A DNA stretch of 64,000 bases from Phycisphaeraceae bacterium (lineage in GTDB: Bacteria; Planctomycetota; Phycisphaerae; Phycisphaerales; Phycisphaeraceae): positions 119,684 through 183,683 of the forward strand of contig JANQSF010000079.1 of the NCBI GenBank assembly GCA_028284155.1, in the 5' to 3' direction. This document shows positions 29,001 through 33,400 of this stretch, one piece after another (within the stretch, counting starts at the first letter, position 1; each line of letters opens with the position of its first letter). Below the pieces are notes generated by a model. The model saw only the letters and a program-made list of their open reading frames with translations. It did no database searches and was not told where the DNA came from. The translations under genes were made by a program, and so were the position numbers.

Positions 29001-29879
29001 ATCGGACAGTTCGGGTTCATCCAGTTCGCCTCGATCCTGCCCATCCTGCTGCTGCAGGTCAAGGCGGCGGTTGAAGCGGTGAAGGGATTCGCTGAAACCA
29101 GCAGCATCGTGCTCAGCGAGTTTGCCAACTTCCTGAACCCCAATGGCTCTAAACTGGCCGGCTACTTCGCCAGCGCCGGCATCAGCTTCGAATTGGGCGG
29201 CTTCGGCCGATTTGGCCTCGGTGCGAACATCGATCTTTTGATCGAAGGCATCGTCATGCGGAACGAGAAGCTCGGCACCACCATTGACGTGATGAACCTC
29301 ATTCCTTACGGATTGCACGCGTTTGTCGGGCCGTCATTCTCCATGCAACTCTCCGCCGACCAGACCGCGGTCTGGACGCTGTCCGATCTGGGCGCTCAGG
29401 CTACGAAGTTCGGCGTGCAGGTCTCGACAACCTTCCTCGGGGCCGGCCTGTTGGGTGTACTGATCAATGAAGTAGGCTTTGCCGGTGGCGCCGTGCTCAA
29501 CGCGAAGCACCCCGATGACTTCGGCGGGCGCGGCTCGGCGGTCACGATCTCCAAACAGTGGACCGGCGAAATCCTCAATGCGATCACCTATGGCTACAGC
29601 CATCCCAGCGATCCCAATGCCCGAGTGACCGTGTTCGGCGGTGTTGGATTCAACCTCAGTGAAGCGGAAGTCACCGCACCGGTTTCCATGGAATACAGCA
29701 CAGCGACCATGACGCCGCAGCCAGCGCTTTCCATCTCAGCGCACGATGGCATTGCTATTCCGGTCTTTACCAGCGACGACAGTTACCTGGCCTACCTCGA
29801 CAGTGTTCGTTTGGAACTTGCAGCAACGCTGTACCAGTGGATGGAGGACATCGGCAGTTACCTCAACATCTCGCTGTAA
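8055..29879 (+). CDS. Giant 7,274-residue LEPR-XLL / CARDB / Ig / YD-RHS surface protein
   Basis: One uninterrupted 21.8-kb frame. Approximate layout in residues: LEPRVLLS (LEPR-XLL signature) at 50-57; a W/N-rich motif (GDWEDGGNW) near 236; four units of an exact 198-residue repeat, the last incomplete, at 345-1079; a beta-strand capping region to about 1200; an Ig-like domain; twelve CARDB-like domains at 1326-2936; PPC-like and IPT/TIG-like segments to about 3130; a region of unknown fold, then a DUF11-like segment at 3526-3709; a beta-propeller at 3836-4126; Ig and cadherin-like (tandem-95 type) domains to about 4450; a dockerin-like EF pair at 4566-4629 (DFTGDEVVDRTD, DLDLDGFIERSD); three ~300-residue Ig super-repeats at 4635-5537; a DUF6531-like entry at about 5737; about forty YD repeats at 5929-6906; an RHS core (YDPEVGRF at 6943, ending DPIG at 6981-6984); and a unique 290-residue tip. 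It is probably surface-exposed or secreted; the tip does not match a toxin I recognise. Confidence 0.95.
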   Translation: MSMRSRLFERARRMNHVFQQRWRRACRFAASAGRPFSPSARIRPCDIEPLEPRVLLSSVGESDSLQLAHDAFDFGTTNSPIESGFEPVTPATTYSAQRGYGWLPGSSVKAQDRAQSTGVERDFNAVINSTFVVDLPDGRYVVDTYLGDTRKVRDKTQVTIEGEAQLPVTTMFAESAVVSTEVEVLDGQLTLRIQDLGGTSKRSAVQAVTVTPVVDASDPIEPASAPTHTWVAVADGDWEDGGNWQSGEAPHVGDDVVINAPGVTVTINSDVDVNALTSTANLIVASGSLTIRDVSQIDGDLTVAPATTLTADGATTVVTVNGAAVVDSANLIATNGAELLLPTVASMVLDRTSGNQPTIRAEGAGSLIDLSNATNLTQAVRTDAEIEALSGGTVDLSGVTSIDIAAGGFAFQQRDINVTADGPSSLVDLSGLTNFNDLGPGRSVLSAVNGGEIRVPIMTTAVRVDVTLDGTGTFSTAQITDGLESRFVADGTNVDLTNLTNLENGELSLLNGGTMTTPNISNIDDAQLYVADSVTLSLPAVTTARMDQGDPFGPPTWRATGAGSTIDLSNVTNLTQTIQTQANVEALAGGTVDLSAVNSIDINTGGFNFQNRNIHFTADGANSLVDLSILTAFNDNGPGRSILSAVNGGEIDVANMTAANRVDITLDGTGTLATSQIIDGTDSRFVADGVSIDLSNLTTLANGELTLRNGGTTNAPNLANIDDTQLFVSNGVTLSLPAATTARLNQSPQFGAPVWQATHAGSVIDLPNVTNLTQSTETMASIAAFAGGLINLPGVTSIDIAAGGFNFQERDIHVMADGSGSEVNLSGLTAFNDAGPGRSRLSATDGGEVDVQNMATANRVDVTVDGTGTLPTSQIVDAMGSRFVANGTLIDLSNATTLFDGELSLINGGTVNAPNLANIDDTKLFVNDGVTLSLPAAVSARLNQSPQFGAPIWSVDGAGSALDVSSLTTMTQTTETFAVVQALNGGGVDLSALTTFDIAAGGFDFQERQIDFNADGVNSSIDISAVTLFNDQGPGISLIMPTNGGTIDLATAVTFVGMNILYDGTGTLNIDDIDLGERSLLEGSGVLTANVTNTAGTVDANATPGNLTIDGTFTQGPDGNITVLVGGPVGGVDFDQLVITGAAAIDGTFTTGLSNAFEPTVGDMFTVVTYPSKTGDFTAFAGLDAGAGVEFVPDVQATEIKLNTQFATGPSVNSAVFEDGTTSGGQPQIRITFDEAVDRATVRAEDVVVVGPGGPVTMANPFPVGGTNNTVYLARITEPALDPGLYNVTIGPDVNDFVGNAMNQDGDGTNGETPDDQFMFSFNLDLPDLEVESVALDTAAASFGDSVQVDWTVRNTGTVDATGTWSDRIYLSDDNVLNAGDTLLATVDASAFAPLVPTDNYSNSTVVTLPIDASLGDGAYFIIVETDSGNDVVELGEANNTNDAAINLVVPPLPDLVITPTLVPTNPESGSFVTLEWTTGNTGSAATTGGWTDRIYLSTNNTLSANDRLLTEVIQPSSLGPGGSVPNSVNVQLPIDFFGDDVFFLFVADDDDQQIEHAGEANNVVPVMVDIDLGPIADLRALDVTFTPNEAIGDPASITVDWTVENNGTGTGINLAWFDTVIASADNIAGNFDDRELARFANPQVLDVGESYSRSETFNLPIGFVGEFNIFVIADGDDDVFENGAKANNAAQGPGVLTAMPIPYADLFVTTVMPPLTAQSGETIEVSWVVENQGIGQTSTGTWTDRVYFATDAGGVNRIQDPFGDDLFFPFSHFGPLAPGGTYTRTGEIAVPNGFSGDLFVIVETAAVGGPFEFTFDNNNETVGATPIDVTLAPSPDLTVTNIDAPTSVEDGQTIDITWTVTNQGAATASGPWEDLVYLEQVTDPDNPQLLGTFTRIDDLDPGESFTRTERISLPTKFSSTHQLFVVTDHADAVYEDDNDNNRVADDVTMTVSLAPRADLEVTNPIVPANVMAGAALQVEFDVTNNGTADTVPMQWTDRVYLSLDAVVSRDDVLLGRLENQAALMPGESYHQISDSIVVPLRFRGDMFVLIVPDSDNVVDEFPNDDNVSVQPIFIDPQPLADLVVSDVILPTQATAGSTITVQWSLDNLGSGIANTGDFVEQVWLAADPDRPHPANGDILLETINRTGDLLDVNEGVDRSEQVTIPGNLPSGMYFILPWVDPFGAVLEDTLAINVNPDDPNEIDNNNYKGAQLDIIGVLPDLVVTDITPSTTTASGGDAVSFSVTVENQGTGVAPGGFLTQVFVTDNADPLADGARSLVLAEFKRDQPLGIGESFTFNTPVTLSPSANGQFFAAYADVPQLGFDDPFNVVEEVFEDNNATAVAATVTPQLADLVVTDVQFEPTILSGEPTVIRYTVENQGTAPVWTGTEFWRDFNWIGVDDTQIRLRSSFIGTHVQPAPASLAPGESYEVVFNTTIPRGLDGDYNLYINLNAHNDLPCLFFPIDCRLLETDWFPADTGSNDAHLSTFRRWAFEDPNNNLHVEPFNVTFNEPDVAVLTVTPPATGNSGQNITVDFSVTNQGTRATRGNVKDALFLSHDPSLDQGDLFLGQFTRPAVAAGETYNVTADVRLPDGIEGDFYIIAHTDTAASEDTFKNGPPSTIGFDLPGIKFDTLADEFIPFDMVDLERRQQSRGPISEFQNEGNNILSAPFTVNLTTPPDLQVTGITAPASVFAGQSFDVAFTVTNLGGDVPATEAAWDTLFNLSADLNIDLKADQFLDVFEREGVLAAGGSFTETITLTAPPDSIGDFNLFVTTDPRRANSAVGNVFEGNDERDRNNSASVPLTINMPPAVDLVIDPTSIAGLPVALKAGDAVQVNWTGQNISGETVDGSWRDAVFLSTDNVWDISDKPLGTAEFTGVLNAGQTYNQTLDTFVPAVLPGDYFLIVRADVLNQVFEGTDEGNNTSASDTTVAVSVDEIPLGVPFPTTLSNGQDRLYRIVVPANETLRVTLDASDDRQINELFLGQDRAPSGTDFDATYEGGLNSTIMSTLPSTEAGEVFVLVRGRSAPADDTPITLFAELLPLTITSVDTDTGGDSAFVTTTIRGAKFDPAATVELIRPGFGTFTPASHTVIDTTKIIASFDLTGAPHGLYDVKVTNPDGSEAIVPYRFLVERAVAPEVTIGVGGPRIVLAGDIGTYSVAVQGIANVDTPYVFFEVGIPEMGRNLLVYNLDYLNLNTNVGGAPDAGGVSDLPFASLVSKVNTDGHVLAPGYVHDQHAQGFDGFTFNVETYPGLRELNERAFDELAQRIQDARPDLAALGIPATPEELDLVQPGLFAKYLEFGAVPDFITVNFIPFQFHVVAAATAMTRSEFIDHSLEQVEPVRQAIVSDPTAGAALAALAADKATWDTLYLAALEEADLLRADGAAPPNRENAKIISLMATIAGGILVGPAGDDIIATDNVLDFFGSLRERYGHQETLEAPTEGVTQTSGNPIPALPTFGDYDLGLTSPTHFEAFNVYSPWIPFELRGAGLPPDFQISGVDPTNPGDPLADLDLSRFLLGDAGLTGIASITGPATVDAGGFIPVDQPLPYTVNFQNDPVASKHVQEVRIVADLDPNLDTRTFRLGDIRIGDINVSVPADRGVFQGDFDFVDTKGFILRVSAGVDLASNEATWLLQAIDPITGDLVTNPNIGLLPPNNALGDGFGFVGYRIQTEDGVVSGDQVSARARVIFNTAAPEDTQTITQTIDAVAPTTILTTTQIAGTTNFVLDWDTTDDLSGVKHVTLYAARDGGDFEVFQRQLPDATGSEVFIGQVGSNYEFLALATDIAGNREEAPLGVLVADDGGGANLGVLPDLEQTPPNYGIPPAPTADPSTNALFTAAEFGDFAAIPPVNLSEYDNILRPFEGRAFATGIGQSHANIGPMAIAERADGTIFVSGGPGRNELYVLPTDGGPAGAPLATLSHPIFNLAFDSSGNLWATTGGGPLLLINPDDGSVLGEFGNGLTIALAVDPADDTLLVGSNRGVERFDPTTQTFTRFSRDRDLRVGALAFDNNGDLWATVWPDRDQIVRFNARRRAEAVIDFDTPIDSISFGQAGTDLAGLLFVTHTSGDPTDGGAIEPTGSELTVIDTATLRQVAVGRDGSRGDVVMTTSDGRVLVSQSNQVDVLEPAEPPIVLSVDPTDGSEVDITLDTITVVYSTDMIEGDGTGGDSVINPANYSVVGDVVGPIAITNIVYDALAMSATLTIDALSVDTYTFTINNMVASIDHLTLEESFVSTFTVDEENLPPVANRDQAGLNEDTPIDLNVLLNDFDVNNDIDPSSVVIVDQPTNGMVDVDPLTGVVTYTPHEHVSGTDTFTYTVDDFFGNTSNIGTVDLTIIAVADAPTVSAEIVAGDQDTPLALNITAGLVDTDGSEVLTVRIVGVPIGSALSAGTQVSTDTYEVDAADLPGLMLTPPAGFSGDVTLSIIAVATEQSNGDTATTAALMPTNIAAVDPGPVEVVALIVNNGEAQRSRIHTLGVQFNQDVRFDDLVGGVRVVPRGGGAPLTLDASRYSYDPLTFILSIDVAELASADDQYDVQITPSTVHPAAALNFSLSQTDVARDDDVQTLSFFRLLADFTGDEVVDRTDQTMLLSRYRTEVGDPNYDRNFDLDLDGFIERSDYLLLRNQTRRSADVYGPDLGAMLSNDTGRDVTDSITFDPTVLGFVGDLLDVTSLQAGLNGPTTTDILGLVTDGEFTLTQTDLETINGGPLIDGDHTLSLVATDERGNVSDPFEFTFTLDRIAPAAPNTPDLATADDSGAFDNDDITNRSNVTVQVDSEIDALVRVFVDGGLSGQAIRNGGPADVSLFALNEGVRQVTATAEDVAGNISDPSAALDITIDQTDPAGPTLGIDGDPDNTTSAMTVTLAGTTDANASVELVTTGDTTTADAGGAFSFSGINLTLGNNVFTARATDLAGNSSETSVNIRRTGPETDGPIVNAGLAKDTGTSDSDNLTNDPTIVGTVNDASVVTTFRAGLNAAPTVDILSNLSGGVFTLSVTDLEAINGGPLAEGAHTLRLFAQDEFLNDSDVFEFTFTLDTVAPLVPPRPDLADESDRGDLDDDNVTSDTSPRIDVMGEDGTTILLFIDSVLDSQMPIAGGMASFTPTLGGGTFDITVQATDDAGNASGDSDTLTITIETGAPSQPTLDLTVGSDTPPLGDRTTDDEVVDLEGATDPSLTVRLFRTSDLNSPIASTASSPTGDFTFNTITLANGANDLTVVASDLAGNEASFSAVFTSNAPDTRAPVIDAALANDTGRSDSDGITFDATVVGMVDDASAIAALRAGIDALPTINILANLSGSSLTLTPADLATIAGGSLTEGTHTLSLEAEDAFGNTSSVFDLTFTLDTIRPGLPATPDLPAAFDTGTFDNDNVTMNTSFDITVDGEADGLLNLFVEGVDVGQTVLTGSPVDLPVGPLADGVHRISTQVADVAGNTSLFSTLLLLTVDTVGPATPVFGLDAASDTRPFGDNTTNLPNVRLFGSTEPNLAIELLETGATGTSEDDGSFAFGRISLPSLGDFDFNLQASDIAGNTTVGSTTVTRNNFIPTDLLRPEVTLEVSSDTNFVGDAVTVTLTVMDNVGVVDQSLTLDGAPLALTPTGPGMFEATINAADAGFPTLNATATDAMGNEGAASLEVAYFLNPAISGDVTPPTAILDNAGVTGIATLPGDITGTASDANFLRYTLELSVRDADMFVEIASGDMEVINDALGVFDPTLLENGFYEVRLIAIDTSGNSASATRVLRADGQAKIGEFSLSFEDINVFAQGFPVTLNRLYDSRLKSEPGDFGFGWTALQNAVSVTTGSTLGDGGFTQTVTVIEGGLSFVGFENTRDVTVSVTLPGGDVERFILGFTGFATNDPTPGPLVQTRLFFQPLPGTSSTLEALADNVVDVVPGDFGPITFRDRASGDIYNPSRWKLTTQDGRELIIDEVEGLESITDLNGNTLSFSDAGTSHSDGQAIDIQRDGEGRITSITDPLGSTIIYDYDFYGDLVAVTDQLGNVTRMTYDDSHRLLEIHDPLGQRGIRTEYDENGRVIATVDGGGHRTEVEHDLDGQREVITDRLGHTSVQEYDADGNVTAVTNALGHTTRYTYDANGNAISVTNPLGQIETRTYNSAGLPQSITDAFGNTRTFTYDAAGRPMKFTDARGNATDYEWDADGNLLSVTDRMGHTTTNTYDTKGRMTSTTDPEGNVTRMDYDAFGRQTMLEDANGVVTTMTYDGLGNLLTSTTMRTDSTGAMVPVVYESDYDAAGNLTMVVDPDGNMTEYMYDAAGRNSAITNRLGETVTFEYDPRNNLIGEVFEDGSTRSRQVNAEEQLLDFTDRLGNTGSYVYDAVGQVVSQTNNGETVQFEYDPAGRRTAEITVFGRTETLYDGTPSLALVQSVGGDMGTPVTGNPQASAILAPDGTMTEFAYDPNGNLIGIMVGGGDMTMTQYNANDLPTMTMFPDGTTAETTYDANNRSTGIVDVDGTSREVDIDPLGRITAAMDPMGMSSLFQYDELGNRTGVTDANGNLTRVGFNNQGLPTSQTLPLGQAMSYEYTDDGQIEQITDRNGNTTTYQYDGAGRVIQRTYEDGRVESMTYTDDGLLETATDPRGTTGYTYDTDGNITRVDHPDGTFIEYDYNDLGLVTTLTTPAGTTTYEYGPLGTLEKVTDIHNEVTEYEYDPIARITTIKYPNGVVGTHRYNEDLRPAEYTYVDAGGSLIESYQYTYDAIARTITVLEHDGRTVVYTYDDNQRLMSEQITESGGGGETISYTYDNVGNRLTRTDGDGTVTYTYDDNNRLLTAGGVVYTYDDQGNVTTRTEGSDVTTYTYDAANRLVQLDAPDGTVTQYEYDFAGHRVAKVVDGARSDYLIDTRSTVAYTIEERNAAGDLVVDYTYGLDLIGQNRAGDAAYMLTDMQGSTRMITDAAGIVTDSYTYDAFGQIEQQSGSTLAEYLFGGEQFDPESGLYHLRDRQYDPEVGRFTQEDRFQGISAAPATQNRYVYTMNDPVLLSDPIGQFGFIQFASILPILLLQVKAAVEAVKGFAETSSIVLSEFANFLNPNGSKLAGYFASAGISFELGGFGRFGLGANIDLLIEGIVMRNEKLGTTIDVMNLIPYGLHAFVGPSFSMQLSADQTAVWTLSDLGAQATKFGVQVSTTFLGAGLLGVLINEVGFAGGAVLNAKHPDDFGGRGSAVTISKQWTGEILNAITYGYSHPSDPNARVTVFGGVGFNLSEAEVTAPVSMEYSTATMTPQPALSISAHDGIAIPVFTSDDSYLAYLDSVRLELAATLYQWMEDIGSYLNISL
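9087..11290 (+). repeat. Four tandem units of an exact 594-bp (198-residue) repeat inside the giant gene
   Basis: The anchor GAGS/HAGS falls at 9141, 9735, 10329 and 10923, and the unit starts at 9087, 9681, 10275 and 10869. Every spacing is exactly 594 bp, and the phase is still kept at the DGTG anchor of the last, incomplete unit (11241). The units share NLTQ, IDIAAGGF, GPGRS, GGE, DGTGT and GVTLSLPA blocks, consistent with beta-helix-like turns. The sequences have diverged, but no indel has been fixed. Confidence 0.88.
12030..16860 (+). repeat. Array of twelve CARDB-like domains in the giant protein
   Basis: Twelve copies of a roughly 120-165-residue unit begin with PDL/ADL/VDL-type starts near 12030, 12414, 12783, 13168, 13560, 13926, 14298, 14713, 15105, 15585, 16084 and 16480. 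Each has a TxxWTVxNxG-type strand, a W-x-D-x-V/I-Y/F-L-S motif and an ExNN end, as in CARDB adhesion modules. Spacing varies, unlike the 198-residue array. Confidence 0.85.
21957..24663 (+). repeat. Three ~300-residue super-repeats, each of several Ig-like domains, in the giant protein
   Basis: The anchor NDTGR/KDTGT/NDTGR lies at 21972, 22863 and 23787, spacings of 297 and 308 residues. Each super-unit holds an opening segment (AGLN/AGID, INGGPL-type), a FTLD-I/V-PxxP segment and a closing ATDxAGN segment, characteristic of bacterial Ig-like repeats. Confidence 0.8.
25830..28770 (+). repeat. YD-repeat region leading into the RHS core
   Basis: About forty units of the YDxxGNxxxxTDxxG type occur almost without break, for example YDADGN, YDANGN, YDAAGR and YDELGN. 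They are followed by the RHS-associated core (FDPESGLYHLRDRQYDPEVG). In characterised proteins such repeats build a closed beta-shell that holds the C-terminal cargo. Confidence 0.93.
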
Positions 29880-30413
29880 TGGCGAGAGCAAGATTCGAAG
29901 CTTTTGACGCAGGTCGAACGGAAACCGTGAGGTATCGATCTGCGCTGTAACGAAGTGCGGCTCAGCGGCCGGCCGTGAGCTGGTGCAAACGGTATGGCGG
30001 CACGGTCGCATGTAGGACAAGTTCATGAAATGGCTTAGAGACGGCAGATGACAGAGCCTCATCTGCGCGATGCGGCTGCATGTTTCGATGGATTGACTGT
30101 GGAAATGTCAGCCTACTGAGTACTGACTCGCTCCAAACCTGGCGGGCGTCGCGGATCGTCGGAGAAGCTCGGCCCCGATACGACACCCCGACATTGCTAG
30201 GGGTCTACCGGACGTCTTCGTCTCTACAAGACCATTTGCGGGCAGAATACGACAGAACTCTTGGAGGAATCCGGCGTATTCGTCCATCAAGCCGCATTGC
30301 AAATCGCTGAACCACTTTCTGTTTGCTGCCGGGCACATATGATTGGGTGTCCTCAATCGCGCGGGCCGACGATTGATCCGCGACGCCGAGCTTGACCTGA
30401 ATAAGGAACGACG
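29880..30413. other. 534-bp gap after the giant gene, no gene seen; one GC-rich hairpin
   Basis: The short open frames here have neither ribosome sites nor recognisable protein features. A hairpin GCTCA(G)CGGCC/GGCCGTGAGC spans 29960-29980, about 80 bases after the giant gene stop, and may aid termination although no T tract follows. No candidate immunity gene for the RHS tip is visible in this stretch. Confidence 0.5.
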
Positions 30414-33400
30414 ATGCTCTACCGACACCTCACGGCTTGTTTGATCGTGCTTTGTTTGCTGGCTGACGGGGCATTCGCGGCGGAAGCCGCACAGACAACC
30501 GGCCCGGCCAAGGGCACGTTGATCCTCGTCGGCGGCGGTGGCGGCAACGCCACGGCGGCCAAATCGATCTATGGCCGATTCGTTGCATTGGCCGGCGGCA
30601 AAGACGCCCGTATCGTCGTCGTTTCCACCGCCGCGTCGAGCAGCCCGAGTTACGACTATTTCAACGACCGGTTCGCCCGCATGCTCAAGCAGCGTTACGG
30701 GGCCGGGCGGGTCACGATCGTGCATACGCACGACCGCAAGGAGGCTGACACCGAGGCGTTCGTCAAGCCGATCAACGAAGCGACGGCTGTGTGGTTCGGC
30801 GGCGGTCGGCAGTGGCGGTTCACCAAGGCCTACCGCGGGACGCTGGCCGAGAAGGCGTTCCACGCCGTCTTGGAACGCGGCGGCGTGATCGGCGGGTCGT
30901 CGGCCGGAGCGACCATCCAGGGTTCGTTCCTGGCGCGCGGCGACTCCAGAACCAACCGCATCATGGTCGGTGATCACCAACACGGCTTCAGTTTCCTGAA
31001 GAACGCCGCGATCGACCAGCACATCGTCCCGCGCAAGCGGCAACTCGACATGCTCGACGTGCTGAACGACCCGCAGAAAAAGATGCGCAAGGAGTTCGAC
31101 CGCGAGGCGCTGCTCGGCCTCGGTATCGACGAGGACACCGCGATCGTCGTGCGCGGCGACCGGTTCGAGGTCATCGGCAAACCGTTGGGGTTGGTGTTCG
31201 TCTACGACCCGCGGTCGTGGCGCGACGACACGCCCGACAACAAGAAGTACATCACGCTCAAACACGGCGCGAAGTACGACCTGCGGCAGCGCAAGCCGAT
31301 CGAGACTGTCGCGTCGAAAGCGGACACGCCCAAGTCGGGCGACGCGGTTGCGACCGTGCCGGAGGAGCCCGAGGCTGAACAGGAGGATCCGGACGAACTC
31401 CCCGCCGGCCACTCAGCGCACGGCGAGGTCTTCAACGAAGGGCCGCGCCAACGGGCGTATCTCATGGGCGGGACCGGCGCGGTGAGCTTCGCCGTCTCGT
31501 CAAAACACCCCAAAGTTCAGCCGTTCATAGAGCAGGGCATCGGGCAGTTGCACGGGTTCTGGTATTTCGAGGCTGAGCGTTCGTTCCGGCAGGCGGCCGT
31601 GTTCGACCCGGATTGCGCCATCGCCTACTGGGGCATGGCGCTGGCCAACTCGAAGAACAGCACACGGGCCAAGGGTTTTATCGAGGAAGCGATCAAGCGG
31701 CGTGACAAGGCGTCGCAGCGCGAGCGGATGTACATCGATGCGCTGGCTGACTACCTCAAGGGCGGCGGCAAGAAGTCTGACAAGGCCAAGAAATACATCG
31801 CGGCCATCGAGAAGATCGCGAAGCAGTTTCCCGACGACCTCGAAGCGGAAGCCCTGGTGGCTTACCTTTACTACAGCAAGCGCAAGGACGCGGGCAAGAG
31901 CTACGAAGACGTCGAAAAGCAGCTCGACAAGGTGCTCGCACGCGAGCCGGCCCACCCGGTGCACCACTTCCGCATTCACCTGTGGGACCGCAAGACGCCG
32001 TCCAAGGCGCTGGCGTCGTCGGCGCTGTGCGGGCAGGCCGCGCCCGCGATCGCGCACATGTGGCACATGCCCGGCCACATCTACTCACGGCTGAAGCGGT
32101 ACGAAGACGCCGCGTGGCAGCAGGAGGCGTCCGCCCGGGTCGATCACGCCCACATGATGCGCGACCGCGTGATGCCCGATCAGATCCACAACTTCGCGCA
32201 CAACAACGAGTGGCTGATCCGCAACCTGCAGCACGTCGGCCGGTGGCGCGACGCGGCCGACCTCGCCAAGAACATGACCGACCTGCCCCGCCACCCGAAG
32301 TACAACACGCTCAACGGCAAACGCGGCAGCGCGCACTACGGCCGACTGCGGCTGTTCAACGTGCTCAGCGAGTACGAGATGTGGGACGACCTGATCGCCG
32401 CGGCCCAGGGGCCGCGCCTCGAACCGACCACCGTCGAAACCGAACAGATCAAACGGCTGCACTGGCTGGGCGTCGCCTTCGCGGCGACGGGCGAACTCGA
32501 CCGTGCCCGCGGCGTGCTCGACGACCTGAACGGCAGGCTGACCAAGCTCAGACCCAAGTCCGAACCGAAAGCCGACGCGAAACCCAAAGGTAAAGCCAAG
32601 CCATCGGCCACCGAAACCGCCATCAACAAGGCCGTCCCCGCGATCGAAGCTCGGATCGCCATGCACGAACAGCGATTCGCAGACGCCCTGCCCCTGCTGC
32701 GCAAGGCCGGCGAGAACAAGATGACGATCGCGCTGGTCCAGGCACGGGCAGGCGAAACGGCCGAAGCGATCAAAGCTGGTGAAGCGCACGTCAAGTCGAA
32801 TGAGAACGAAGTCGTGCCGCTGGCGCAGTTCGTCGAATTGCTGTTCCTGGCCGGCGAGAAAGAGCGTGCGACCGAGACGTTCGAGCAACTGCGCAAACTG
32901 TCTGGCTCGATCCAACTCGGCTCGCCGGTCTTCGACCGACTCACTCCGATCGCCAAGGCGCTCGACCTGCCCGAAGATTGGCGAGTGAAGCGTGAGCCAT
33001 CCAACGACGTCGGTGAACGCCCGTCGCTCGACGCGCTCGGCCCGTTCCGCTGGCGGCCGATGCCCGCAGCCGATTGGCGGCTGCTGGACGGGTTCGGCAA
33101 AGCCGTCAGTCTTAAGCAGTACCGCGGTCGGCCGGTCGTGGTCGTCTTTTACCTCGGGCACGGCTGCCTGCACTGCGTCGACCAGATCAAGGCCCTGTCG
33201 CCGATGACGTCGAAGTTCAAAGCGGCCGGCATCGAGGTCGTCGCGATCAGCACCGACCCGCCGAAAGACCTGACCGACTCGATCAAGGACTTCGACACGC
33301 TCGTGCCGTTCCCGCTGGTCTCCAACAGCGGCCTGGATGTGTTCAAGGCCTACCGCGCCTACGACGACTTCGAGTCGGCCCCGCTGCATGGGACGTTCCT

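Noticed and set aside
27492..29318. 608-residue open frame opposite the YD-repeat region
   Set aside because: It is the antisense shadow of repetitive, GC-rich YD codons; its valine/glycine-rich sequence has no domain or ribosome site.
29736..30310. Two short open frames after the giant gene, considered as immunity genes
   Set aside because: Neither has a ribosome site or protein-like composition, and one is antisense overlapping the giant gene's end.
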